From Ligaoa zhengdingensis (lineage in GTDB: Bacteria; Bacillota; Clostridia; Oscillospirales; Ruminococcaceae): 64,000 nt of DNA. Location: assembly GCF_014384885.1 (NCBI RefSeq), contig NZ_JACRST010000014.1, positions 3,551 through 67,550 on the forward strand. The letters run 5' to 3'. The number at the start of each line of letters is the position of its first letter. Positions within the stretch are counted from its first letter, which is position 1. Both the position numbers and the translations under genes were made by a program. The notes beneath the pieces are model-generated. The model searched no databases, was not told the origin of the DNA, and was given only the letters and a program-made list of their open reading frames with translations. Positions 18,533-25,190 of the stretch are shown here, in pieces.

Positions 18533-19386
18533 ACGAGATTCTCCTTGACCTCTATCAAAAATGGGAGGAACATCAGTGCGGAGACAACGGCATAGCCTGC
18601 CAGAACAACCGGAGTGAGGGAGAGCGCCGCAACGCGGGGGTAATAGGAAAATTCCAATACCTTAGTTTTCATTCCCCACAGCGAGCCCCCCAGCAGGACC
18701 GCCAGAATACCCAATGCGGCCCCGTCCCGCGGCGTGAACCGGTAGATAGAATAGTTGCTGCGACCCGGCAAACCGTAGCCTCTGGCTCGCATGGATGCCG
18801 CCGTATCCACAGCATTTTCCAGCGACCAGGTTACAATGGCGGAAAACACCCGGAAACCGCCGCGCAGCCGATCCACTTTGCTTTCAGAGGAATAAAGGCC
18901 CATCGTCTTTTGAATCCGGCTGATCTTCTTCACCTGTGCCTTAAACAGCGGGACAAAGCGCAACGCCATAGAAAGAATAAGGCTGAGCTTTGGAATGAGC
19001 TTTCCAAACAGGTACAAGAACTTATCCGATGTCACCACCGTATTGTAGCACCGGCACCAATACATCACGGATATGACCATTCCCGCGGCCGCGGCTCCGT
19101 AAAGGATTGCCTCCAGGGTTACCGGGTTGTCATTCATAAAAAAGAGCGGAGTCACGCCGTTGTGGGAAAACAGCGGATTCGTGACCGCGATCAGCAAAAA
19201 CATGGGGACATAGAATCCCAGGCTCACCAACACCGCGCGGGGAGTCTCCAACATTGACGCAAACAGAACCGCCCCCAGCAGAGAAAAAAACAGCAGGACT
19301 GGATGCAGGGTGAACATGGTGAGTAACAAAACGCTGATGAAGTAAAAAAACAGCACCAATGGATGGAAATTGGAAAACGCTTTCAT
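18505..19386 (-). CDS. ECF transporter transmembrane component EcfT
   Basis: A 293-residue protein with a hydrophobic N-terminal half (FHPLVLFFYFISVLLL) and several further membrane helices. The cytoplasmic coupling segment carries SMRARGYGL, the Ala-Arg-Gly motif through which EcfT touches the ATPases. ATG 19386 forms an ATGA overlap with the upstream DUF4430 gene and follows AAGGAGG. Direct coupling to a transcobalamin-like domain gene supports a shared ligand. The family is usually about 260-290 residues. Confidence 0.9.
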   Translation of the reverse strand: MKAFSNFHPLVLFFYFISVLLLTMFTLHPVLLFFSLLGAVLFASMLETPRAVLVSLGFYVPMFLLIAVTNPLFSHNGVTPLFFMNDNPVTLEAILYGAAAAGMVISVMYWCRCYNTVVTSDKFLYLFGKLIPKLSLILSMALRFVPLFKAQVKKISRIQKTMGLYSSESKVDRLRGGFRVFSAIVTWSLENAVDTAASMRARGYGLPGRSNYSIYRFTPRDGAALGILAVLLGGSLWGMKTKVLEFSYYPRVAALSLTPVVLAGYAVVSALMFLPFLIEVKENLVWNYFRSKI

Positions 19387-19937
19387 GAGCCTGCTTCCTC
19401 CTTCCAATCGTTGCCCACATCTCGGCCCAAGTCGCAAGTGTATACCCATTCGATCACATCGCCGTCCTTGAGCTCATAACGGCTGCATCCGTATAGGGGG
19501 AATTCCCCGTTTACCCGATACATCCAGCCGGAGAGCGGACCGCAGGAAAATTCGTATAGATAGTGAATCCCCTGTATATAGACGCTTTTATAGATGTTCT
19601 GATCGGCCCCCTGATACTCCATCTGGATCTTGTTGTAGCGCACCGCCCGCTCTAGGATATCGAAAACCGTGTCGCCTGGGCGCAAAACATATTCCGTGGG
19701 TGGCAGGATCACGCCGTCGGACGGCACGAACTCCTCCGATTGCAGGGAAGGGTCCAAGTCATCCCAGTTCTTCAGAATGTTGGAGCATTCAATGCTGACC
19801 GTCACCGTTTCCGATTCCGGCGTGATGTCGTCGATGTGGGTAAGGTAGTACTCCTCCACGGTCTGAAATTTTGTTCCAGACAGCAACACCGCTACGATCA
19901 GCAGCACGAACCCCAGTGCCAGTAGGTCCTTTTTCAT
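19383..19937 (-). CDS. DUF4430 (transcobalamin C-terminal-like) surface protein
   Basis: A 184-residue protein. Residues 5-21 are a membrane helix or uncleaved signal; no lipobox cysteine is seen. The rest is a beta-grasp DUF4430 domain with the family's strings: PTEYVLRPGDTVFDILERA, GIHYLYEFSCGPLSGWMY, VNGEFPLYGCSRYELKDGD and VIEWVYTCDLG. This is the domain that forms the C-terminal lobe of intrinsic factor and transcobalamin, where it closes over the corrin. Its start overlaps the stop of the alpha/alpha-barrel gene (ATGA), so the two lobes of a transcobalamin-like binder would be made in equal amounts from adjacent genes. Corrinoid binding is inferred. Confidence 0.88.
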   Translation of the reverse strand: MKKDLLALGFVLLIVAVLLSGTKFQTVEEYYLTHIDDITPESETVTVSIECSNILKNWDDLDPSLQSEEFVPSDGVILPPTEYVLRPGDTVFDILERAVRYNKIQMEYQGADQNIYKSVYIQGIHYLYEFSCGPLSGWMYRVNGEFPLYGCSRYELKDGDVIEWVYTCDLGRDVGNDWKEEAGS

Positions 19938-21646
19938 AGATCCTCATCCTTATATTGTTCTGCCAACTGCTCCATCGCGCGTTTTTTGCTTCCGGCGCGG
20001 TTGCAGAGACGCCTTACCGCCACGAGGGCCAAAATCAGGGCCAGCCCGGCTAGAACAATGGCAATGTAAACGGCCCGCTGCAGGTTATCCACCTGGGTTT
20101 TAGTTTTAACTACATCGTCCCAGCGGAGGATTTTCCCTTGGTCGTAGCTTGACAGTCGCTCATAGCGGGACACAATGGAGTCCACCGTTTTTTTATCCTT
20201 AAGAGAAATTTTATTAAATGGATAGAGTTTCTCCAACACGTCCCGGTTGATACCATCGATCTCGTCCTGGACGGCCTGAATCTGTTCCTTCGCCTCATTC
20301 AAAACTGAAGTATAGTGCTCTTTGCCCTCAAAATCCTCGCTTTTTTCCAGCTTGTCCAGCAGTTTGATCACCGTGACGTAATTTTCTGTGGTCAAAAGGC
20401 CGGGTAATGCGTCCACCGCGTCCCGGTCGCTCTGTGCAAAATAGAGTAACACGGAGCTGTCCTCCTGACTCCCGGCATCAGCGTGGACCGAGCGGGGATC
20501 ATCCGGCGGAAGGCCATCCGCACTGCCCTCCGGCCGAAAGTCATACAGCGCATTTTTTCCATTTTGCTGCCGCCACAGCGCGGTCAGGGCATAGACTGTC
20601 TGTTCCCCGGCCATGGTGTTGGATTGATTGGGCAAAGACGAGGGATTGTCAGCGTCATAGACTCTGGAGTGAAGGAACCCCCCATCCGGCTGGCGGAAGC
20701 TCAGGATCGCGTCCAAAAGCGTGTTTCCATTTTTGACAAACCGGGCATCGGAAAGGGGGTCGATTCCCAAGCTGCAAAGCGCCACCAAAACCTGATCGGC
20801 GCTCTCCACGTTCTCAGTCCCCCAGCTGGCATACCCCCCGTTTTCCAGCTGCATGACGGATAGACAGGCCAACGCTTCGTCCACCACCTCCCGCACCGTG
20901 CGGCTGACCTCCTGTTGCCCTCTCCGATAGGAGTAGACCGCGTCGCTGATGTAGTAGGGGGCCAATGCCTGGAGGGCCATTGCCGTAATATCGGGGTCGG
21001 CCACACTGCCCGTCAGTGCGAAGCCGCCGTCCGGCAACTGGCGCTGTAAAATCTGCTTTAAGATATCGGCTCGGGAATAGTAGGCGCCCTCTGGAATCTC
21101 ATAGCGCATGGAGTCCAATGCGATAAGCCCCCAGATCCAGCCATTGATCCCTTGGCGGCCCAGAGAAGCGGTGTTCCCTCGGTTATACACGCCGTCCGCG
21201 ATCAAATTGATGGGGTTCCCAGCCTCGTCCACGCCAAAACAGGTCGGATCCCCCCCACAGGCCAAGACCGCCAACGAGATGCGGTGCCACTCCGTGGCCT
21301 TGTCCCGGTTGAGCTTTTCCGGCTTGCGGTAGCGTTCCTGAACCTTTTCTTTTAACATAGCCAAATAGGCCCCATAGTCTTCCTCATATCCAAACCGGCC
21401 CATGCCGATGGGATACCAGTCGCCCGCAGTGGTTCCCGCCTGACCTAAATAGGCATCGTTAAAAAAGGATTCCTCCGGGGCCGATCCATTCTCCGCCTTT
21501 TTCCAGAGAATGATCCCCTCGATAACCTCCTCCAGCGGGGAATTTTCCACACCGAGCGGCTCCGCCGCCCATGCGGCGGACATCTGTGTCAAGAGCATAG
21601 TCAGGGCGATTACCACGGATATGATACGGCTCCACCATTGTTTCAT
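19934..21646 (-). CDS. Membrane-anchored alpha/alpha-barrel protein (prenyltransferase/intrinsic-factor-like)
   Basis: A 570-residue protein. It has a signal peptide (residues 1-28, ending AAWAAE) and a helical toroid at about 40-370. The toroid carries QRQLPDGGFAL, QLENGGYASWG and SFRQPDGGFLHS, the Gln...Gly-Gly-Phe turn repeats of squalene-cyclase-like and transcobalamin-like (alpha/alpha)6 barrels. A helical spacer follows at about 410-525, then a membrane helix near 532-550 and a basic tail. No catalytic DxDD or zinc motif was seen, so a binding role fits better than an enzyme. Together with the next gene (DUF4430) it reproduces the two-domain plan of intrinsic factor as separate chains. 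It could instead bind a peptide or glycan; the corrinoid reading depends on the operon. Confidence 0.8.
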   Translation of the reverse strand: MKQWWSRIISVVIALTMLLTQMSAAWAAEPLGVENSPLEEVIEGIILWKKAENGSAPEESFFNDAYLGQAGTTAGDWYPIGMGRFGYEEDYGAYLAMLKEKVQERYRKPEKLNRDKATEWHRISLAVLACGGDPTCFGVDEAGNPINLIADGVYNRGNTASLGRQGINGWIWGLIALDSMRYEIPEGAYYSRADILKQILQRQLPDGGFALTGSVADPDITAMALQALAPYYISDAVYSYRRGQQEVSRTVREVVDEALACLSVMQLENGGYASWGTENVESADQVLVALCSLGIDPLSDARFVKNGNTLLDAILSFRQPDGGFLHSRVYDADNPSSLPNQSNTMAGEQTVYALTALWRQQNGKNALYDFRPEGSADGLPPDDPRSVHADAGSQEDSSVLLYFAQSDRDAVDALPGLLTTENYVTVIKLLDKLEKSEDFEGKEHYTSVLNEAKEQIQAVQDEIDGINRDVLEKLYPFNKISLKDKKTVDSIVSRYERLSSYDQGKILRWDDVVKTKTQVDNLQRAVYIAIVLAGLALILALVAVRRLCNRAGSKKRAMEQLAEQYKDEDL

Positions 21647-21669
21647 TTTCGCCGCTTCCTTCCGTTCCT

Positions 21670-22602
21670 TTATTTTGCAGCTTTCTTTTTGCGCATCATG
21701 ACCACGATCAAGATGATGATCAGAATGATCAAGACTGGAATACCCACAGTGGTTGCTACCTTCAGGTTATGATCCTTTTGCTCCTTGGCGGCTTTCTGTG
21801 CCTCATAAGAGGATATTCCCTCCTGCAGGGCGGTCAGGGCTTCATCGATCCGCGCCTGCTCCGAGGTGGCGTCTGTGAGGACCGCCATAGCGTTGGTGTA
21901 TGCCTCGATGGTTTGCAGCTCCTCGCGGGGCATAGCCGCATTCAGCTCTGCGACCTGCCAGATCAGGGCGTCCTTATCACCCACGTTCACCAGGCTCTCC
22001 GAGCCCCACTCGGAGTTATCCGCGTTTAAGTCAGAACCATAACCGTAAATTGTATACTGCCAGCGCATGACCTCGCCGTCATTTAGATGCCAATCCGCCG
22101 CGCCCACCGGCGGGAACGTGGCGTCGCCGGTCTCCTCCGCCGTTCCAATCGTGTACATCCAGCCAGACATATTATAAAAATCAAACTCGCCCAGCCATTC
22201 ATCCTCGGCGTCGGCGTAATTCAAATCAGCGCCTACCTTGTCCAGCAGGAACTGGGGAATGTTCGCCATATCCCGATGGTCTGGGTCATACACCTGGGAG
22301 AGATAAAACCCGCTTGTGATCTCTCCGGTATGCTGATAAGGTGGAACCACCTCCGGGTATTTCTCCTGGAGAAGGTTGGTGATGACCACAGAGGCCTGGG
22401 TTCCCTTCGGTACCTTGACCAAGGTGGGCTCAATGATGTATCCCTGACCCAGCGTCAACTTCTCCATAGTCACACACACCGTGATTTCATTTTCTCCGGG
22501 TTGGCTCTCCTCCGGGGCTTCGGCAAAGGCGGTTATCTGCATGCAGCCGGCCATCACAACAGCCATCAGGCCTGCCAGCCATCTTTTTTTACTCAGTTTC
22601 AA
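21670..22602 (-). CDS. DUF4430-like surface protein with C-terminal membrane anchor
   Basis: A 310-residue protein read from a TTG start (22602) after AGAGGAAAA. Residues 1-28 are a signal peptide ending AFAEA. At about 40-205 lies a diverged DUF4430-type domain, recognised from MSGWMYTIG, WHLNDGEVMRW and QYTIYGYGSDL, which mirror the SGWMY...LKDGDVIEW pattern of the smaller protein encoded downstream. It is followed by a helical stalk (about 210-275), a membrane helix rich in Ile/Val and a KKKAAK tail. It would sit on the outer face of the membrane. Paired with the barrel protein it may be a second corrinoid-contacting lobe or a docking partner for the importer (inference). Confidence 0.78.
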   Translation of the reverse strand: MKLSKKRWLAGLMAVVMAGCMQITAFAEAPEESQPGENEITVCVTMEKLTLGQGYIIEPTLVKVPKGTQASVVITNLLQEKYPEVVPPYQHTGEITSGFYLSQVYDPDHRDMANIPQFLLDKVGADLNYADAEDEWLGEFDFYNMSGWMYTIGTAEETGDATFPPVGAADWHLNDGEVMRWQYTIYGYGSDLNADNSEWGSESLVNVGDKDALIWQVAELNAAMPREELQTIEAYTNAMAVLTDATSEQARIDEALTALQEGISSYEAQKAAKEQKDHNLKVATTVGIPVLIILIIILIVVMMRKKKAAK

Positions 22603-22627
22603 TGTTTTTCCTCTTTTCTTTCATTTT

Positions 22628-22945
22628 TTATTGGTCAGTGGGCATGATTACATACATTTTTCCGGTCTCGGGGTCCTCGTATACGACGCCCCGCTCCTGG
22701 TAGGCGGCCGCGGAGTTGATGTCCTTGACCGCTTTTTCAGGGTCTTCCACCTCCACCAGTTGTTCCTGTTCCAGAATCTTCACCTTGTTTTGGCTGAGGT
22801 CCACGTTCCAATTCAAGATCAGAGCTACCATCAGCCCGCAGGCAAACACCAGCATCACATCCGCCAGATTTGCCACACCAGCCATCGGATCCGCTTCCTC
22901 CACGCCAAACGAGTGCCGGTTTTTGAGCCGTCCGCTATTCAGCAT
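22628..22945 (-). CDS. DUF2149 family protein (ExbD-like partner)
   Basis: A 105-residue protein with one membrane helix. ADPMAGVANLADVMLVFACG is the DUF2149 signature, placing an Asp at the start of the helix as in ExbD, TolR and MotB. The C-terminal part is short and extracytoplasmic, ending in MYVIMPTDQ. Its start overlaps the end of the ExbB-like gene by 11 bases, so the two are co-translated. DUF2149 genes are known from methanogens and some Firmicutes next to MotA/TolQ/ExbB genes and cobalamin-related genes. The protein lacks a long periplasmic or peptidoglycan-binding domain. Confidence 0.85.
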   Translation of the reverse strand: MLNSGRLKNRHSFGVEEADPMAGVANLADVMLVFACGLMVALILNWNVDLSQNKVKILEQEQLVEVEDPEKAVKDINSAAAYQERGVVYEDPETGKMYVIMPTDQ

Positions 22946-23567
22946 CCTCTATCACCTCCTGCAAGGTCGCTTCCATCAAGGTTTCCAAGATTACCATATC
23001 ATCGTGATACCAGCGATTACGGATGTTGGAGATCACCGAAGCCACTGCCGCGCTGATGAGTCCCGCGATAGTGGTATCGAAGGCAACCGCCAGAGAACTA
23101 GACAGAGTGGTCGTGTCCCCCTGCCCCAGGGCTACAATGCCCGGCCCTAAGGGAATCAGCGTCCCCAATAGCCCAAACATAGGCCCCAACTTGGCCACCA
23201 GATTGGTGACGGCCACGGTCTTCTCACAGCGCCTTTCCGCCGTCGCCAGCTGGCTCTGTGCCAGGGCCACCAGGGATTCCTTGGGCAGGTTATCCGCTTG
23301 GATCATCGAGAGGAGGATATCTTTCTGCCCCCGCAGGAGGCCGCTGGCCTCGATCTGCTTCGCAAGGTGTTCCTTTCCGCCTGCATGCAGCGCTTGCATG
23401 AGCTCCGGCACTTTTACGCGATATTTCCGCCGTTCCACCAGCAGTTCTACCAGCAGGTCACCCACCTGCCAGACGGCCACCGCCATGAGCAGGAACAGCA
23501 CGACCAAGCAAGGGTTCATCAACGCCTGGCCAATGGTGTGCAAAATATCTTCTAATGTAAAATCCAC
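22935..23567 (-). CDS. MotA/TolQ/ExbB proton-channel family protein
   Basis: A 210-residue protein with a GTG start at 23567 after AAAGGAG, two to four bases past the HU-like gene. Three membrane helices are visible: about 18-40, then around KLGPMFGLLGTLIPLGPGI, and around FDTTIAGLISAAVASVIS. The last two contain the family's Gly-Pro-rich hairpin and the conserved Thr residues lining the ion path. In Gram-negative bacteria ExbB-ExbD energises TonB-dependent B12 uptake across the outer membrane. Here there is no outer membrane and no TonB, so what the motor drives is unknown; the adjacent anchored surface proteins are the obvious candidates. Confidence 0.9.
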   Translation of the reverse strand: MDFTLEDILHTIGQALMNPCLVVLFLLMAVAVWQVGDLLVELLVERRKYRVKVPELMQALHAGGKEHLAKQIEASGLLRGQKDILLSMIQADNLPKESLVALAQSQLATAERRCEKTVAVTNLVAKLGPMFGLLGTLIPLGPGIVALGQGDTTTLSSSLAVAFDTTIAGLISAAVASVISNIRNRWYHDDMVILETLMEATLQEVIEDAE

Positions 23568-23570
23568 TGA

Positions 23571-23939
23571 CTACACTCCTTTTATTGAACCCGCTTTCGG
23601 GTTATCCTTCGAAAAACTCACCGGGGAGGCCTTATGCTTTTCAGCCAAATTAAATGTACGTTTTTTCATTGGCTGGACGATTGAGCCCGCAAAGGTACAA
23701 TCTGGCATCCGATAGCGAATCTTTTGATGCGGGGTATCCTTGTAAAGCACCTTGCCGGAGGGTGCCGCCGGGCGTTTAAGTACCGTCCACATCCGGAGAA
23801 AGCCGCTCCAATGCAGCTCCTCGCCGTTCTCCAAAAGCTCCTGAACTGTCCCACGCATCGCTTCCAGAACCGTTTCCACGGTGTCTTCTGGAACCCCTGT
23901 GCGTGCCGCAATCTTTTTTCGTAACCCATTTTGATTCAA
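23571..23939 (-). CDS. HU/IHF-like DNA-binding protein, first gene of the corrinoid operon
   Basis: A 122-residue protein starting at TTG 23939, eight bases after a perfect AGGAGG. The frame continues open upstream, but that part overlaps riboswitch-like RNA and has no site. Residues 1-50 follow the HU dimerisation helices (GLRKKIAARTGVPEDTVETV, then a VQELLENGEELHWSGF turn), and the middle has beta-arm-like sequence. The C-terminal 35 residues are a basic Lys/Ser-rich tail absent from ordinary HU. HU-like genes are not normally part of vitamin-uptake operons. It may regulate the locus, organise DNA, or have been recruited to another role. Confidence 0.68.
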   Translation of the reverse strand: MNQNGLRKKIAARTGVPEDTVETVLEAMRGTVQELLENGEELHWSGFLRMWTVLKRPAAPSGKVLYKDTPHQKIRYRMPDCTFAGSIVQPMKKRTFNLAEKHKASPVSFSKDNPKAGSIKGV

Positions 23940-24010
23940 CGTCTTATCCTCCTGTTCTCTGTGACAAAAGCGTCCTGTTTTTCGGTCCCCGCTCCGCCCA
24001 TCTTCTGGGC

Positions 24011-24030
24011 AAAAAGGAGGACCCTCCTCT
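24011..24030 (-). terminator. Small hairpin plus T5 just before the HU-like gene
   Basis: On the minus strand GAGGA-GGG-TCCTC is followed by CTTTTT. It is short, and could be a late attenuator or could mask the leader. It lies about 70 bases before the HU ribosome site. Confidence 0.4.
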
Positions 24031-24117
24031 GCAACTCGAGGACGGCCCTTTTTACTTTTGCCAATCCGCCGAGCACAAATTAAAAAGCAACATGGACGCA
24101 CAGCAATCACCTCCCGC

Positions 24118-24146
24118 CAAAAAACGGCTGGAAACCATTGGTAGCC
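24118..24146 (-). terminator. Candidate terminator below the compact riboswitch element
   Basis: On the minus strand GGCTACC pairs with GGT...AGCC (with a four-base bulge), then G and T6. Its position after the compact element fits an expression platform. Confidence 0.45.
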
Positions 24147-24223
24147 TGTGTTCCATTGCGGGCCAATCCCTTGGATCGGCTCCCTGCTTTCTGCTTCGTG
24201 CTCGCTAACAGATCTCAGCTTCC

Positions 24224-24348
24224 GCACAAGGATGGATTCTGGCTCGAGGACGAGTCCTCTCACAGCAGCGGCACTGCCCGGGATTTTCACCCGATTCCAA
24301 ATTACGCCGGGAGGGATTTGCCCCCCTGGGCAGCCCGGCGACTTGCGC
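24224..24348 (-). promoter_or_regulatory. Compact cobalamin-riboswitch-like element, second in tandem
   Basis: On the minus strand GCGCAAG (24348-24342) can pair with CTTGTGC (24230-24224) to close the element. Inside are GGGTGAAAATCCCGGG, CAGTGCCGCTGCTGTGA (24260-24293) and GAGCCAGAATCC (24245-24234). These match the cobalamin core except that the last differs from GAGCCAGAAGACC. A short GAGGA-CTCG-TCCTC stem replaces the large peripheral arm of the class-I element upstream. It may be a smaller cobalamin class, a variant with altered ligand, or a decayed copy. Confidence 0.62.
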
Positions 24349-24395
24349 TTCATGAACGATATTCAGTTGTTTCACTTTTCGGTTTTCTACCCAGC

Positions 24396-24431
24396 AAATA
24401 AAAAAACAGCAACTGGAAACTCCAGCTGCTG
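24396..24431 (-). terminator. Strong terminator between the two riboswitch elements
   Basis: An 11-base arm CAGCAGCTGGA (24431-24421) pairs with TCCAGTTGCTG (24417-24407) around GTT, then TTTTTTTATTT. A competing small hairpin GCCATAG-GTT-CTATGGC lies upstream (24455-24471). This is the likely OFF structure of the class-I riboswitch. Confidence 0.88.
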
Positions 24432-24510
24432 CCCGTCTTTGCAACAACAAATAAGCCATAGAACCTATGGCGACAAACATTCCCGGTTACCGGCAGGAAT
24501 GTTTTCGGCG

Positions 24511-24669
24511 AATGAAGCAGGTCTTCTGGCTCACGTATCCACATCGGCTTTTGTCTTCCCAGGCGACTGCCCAGTGACATTCAGCAAGCCGACTCCACGT
24601 CTACAGCGGCGGGTCCGCACGGGATTTTCACCCGTTTCCCTATTCTCTCCCCAGAGGGAGCACTTCATC
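24511..24669 (-). promoter_or_regulatory. Cobalamin riboswitch (class I) of the uptake operon
   Basis: On the minus strand GATGAAG (24669-24663) pairs with CTTCATT (24517-24511) as P1. The conserved GGGTGAAAATCCC, GCGGACCCGCCGCTGTAG, TGGGAAGAC and GAGCCAGAAGACCTGC blocks are all present in order. A further hairpin (24475-24504, AAACATTCC with GAATGTTT) follows in the kissing-loop position. Expected behaviour is shut-off when cobalamin is bound. Confidence 0.94.
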
Positions 24670-24691
24670 ACTTATTTTTCTGTCGGTTTTT

Positions 24692-24720
24692 ATTATAGGA
24701 CAAGAAATATCAATTTTCAA
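24692..24720 (-). promoter_or_regulatory. Promoter of the corrinoid uptake operon
   Basis: On the minus strand TTGAAA (24720-24715) and perfect TATAAT (24697-24692) with a 17-base spacer, 23 bases before riboswitch P1. Confidence 0.85.
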
Positions 24721-25032
24721 GCAATTTTCACCTTAAGTTCATAAACAATTTATTTTTCGGAGAAATTCACACTTTTCTTTTCATAATCTCACATTTTGCA
24801 CAAAAATGAATCTCACTAAGAAGCGTATCAGAACATATACCGCAGAAGGTGAACGGTCTCACAAAACTTTTTGAAATACAAAAAAGGCGGCTGCGTTTTG
24901 AGAAGGAAGAACACAGCCGCCTTAAAGTACTCAGCAAGTGGAAGCTATTTGATTGGATTCTCTTGAGACTCTTTTCGGCCTTAAAATAGAAACACCCCGC
25001 TTTTTTCAAAAAACAGGATGTTTCTATAAAAA
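24721..25032. other. Gene-free spacer with terminator-like hairpins
   Basis: No supported gene. AAGGCGGCTG (24884-24893) pairs with CAGCCGCCTT (24914-24923) through a long loop, and on the minus strand T6 follows. A weaker inverted repeat lies at about 24985-25025 (GAAACA/TGTTTC arms). They probably back up termination of the tRNA transcript and insulate the B12 operon promoter. Confidence 0.55.
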
Positions 25033-25065
25033 CGGGGATTTCGAATGGTAAATTCAAAATCCCCG
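25033..25065 (-). terminator. Terminator downstream of tRNA-Thr
   Basis: On the minus strand CGGGGATTT pairs with AAATCCCCG, then TTTTTATAG. It lies 50 bases past the tRNA 3' end. Confidence 0.82.
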
Positions 25066-25114
25066 CCAAGCCGCATAGACGCCAGGTTTTTAAACTCAGC
25101 ATCTATTCATAATA

Positions 25115-25190
25115 TGGAGCTAGTAGTCGGACTCGAACCGACGACCTGCGCATTACGAATGCGCTGCTCTACCAACTGAGCCATACTAGC
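25115..25190 (-). tRNA. tRNA-Thr, anticodon CGU
   Basis: A 76-base cloverleaf. The acceptor stem is GCTAGTA with TACTAGC, the D arm contains CTCAGTTGGTAGAG, and the anticodon stem GCGCA/TGCGC has loop TTCGTAA (anticodon CGT). The T arm is GTCGG-TTCGAGT-CCGAC, the discriminator is T and the CCA end is encoded. CGU reads the ACG threonine codon. Confidence 0.96.

Noticed and set aside
19934..21646. A squalene/terpene cyclase or protein prenyltransferase enzyme
   Set aside because: The Gly-Gly-Phe turn repeats fit the barrel fold, but no DxDD or zinc-binding catalytic motif is visible and the context is corrinoid uptake.
23940..24353. 138-codon N-terminal extension of the HU-like gene
   Set aside because: It translates the riboswitch-like leader and its hairpins, while a perfect AGGAGG precedes the internal TTG at 23939.
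24767..25102. A 111-codon minus-strand frame downstream of the tRNA
   Set aside because: It spans two terminator-like hairpins and has Phe/Cys/Ser-rich, motif-free sequence.
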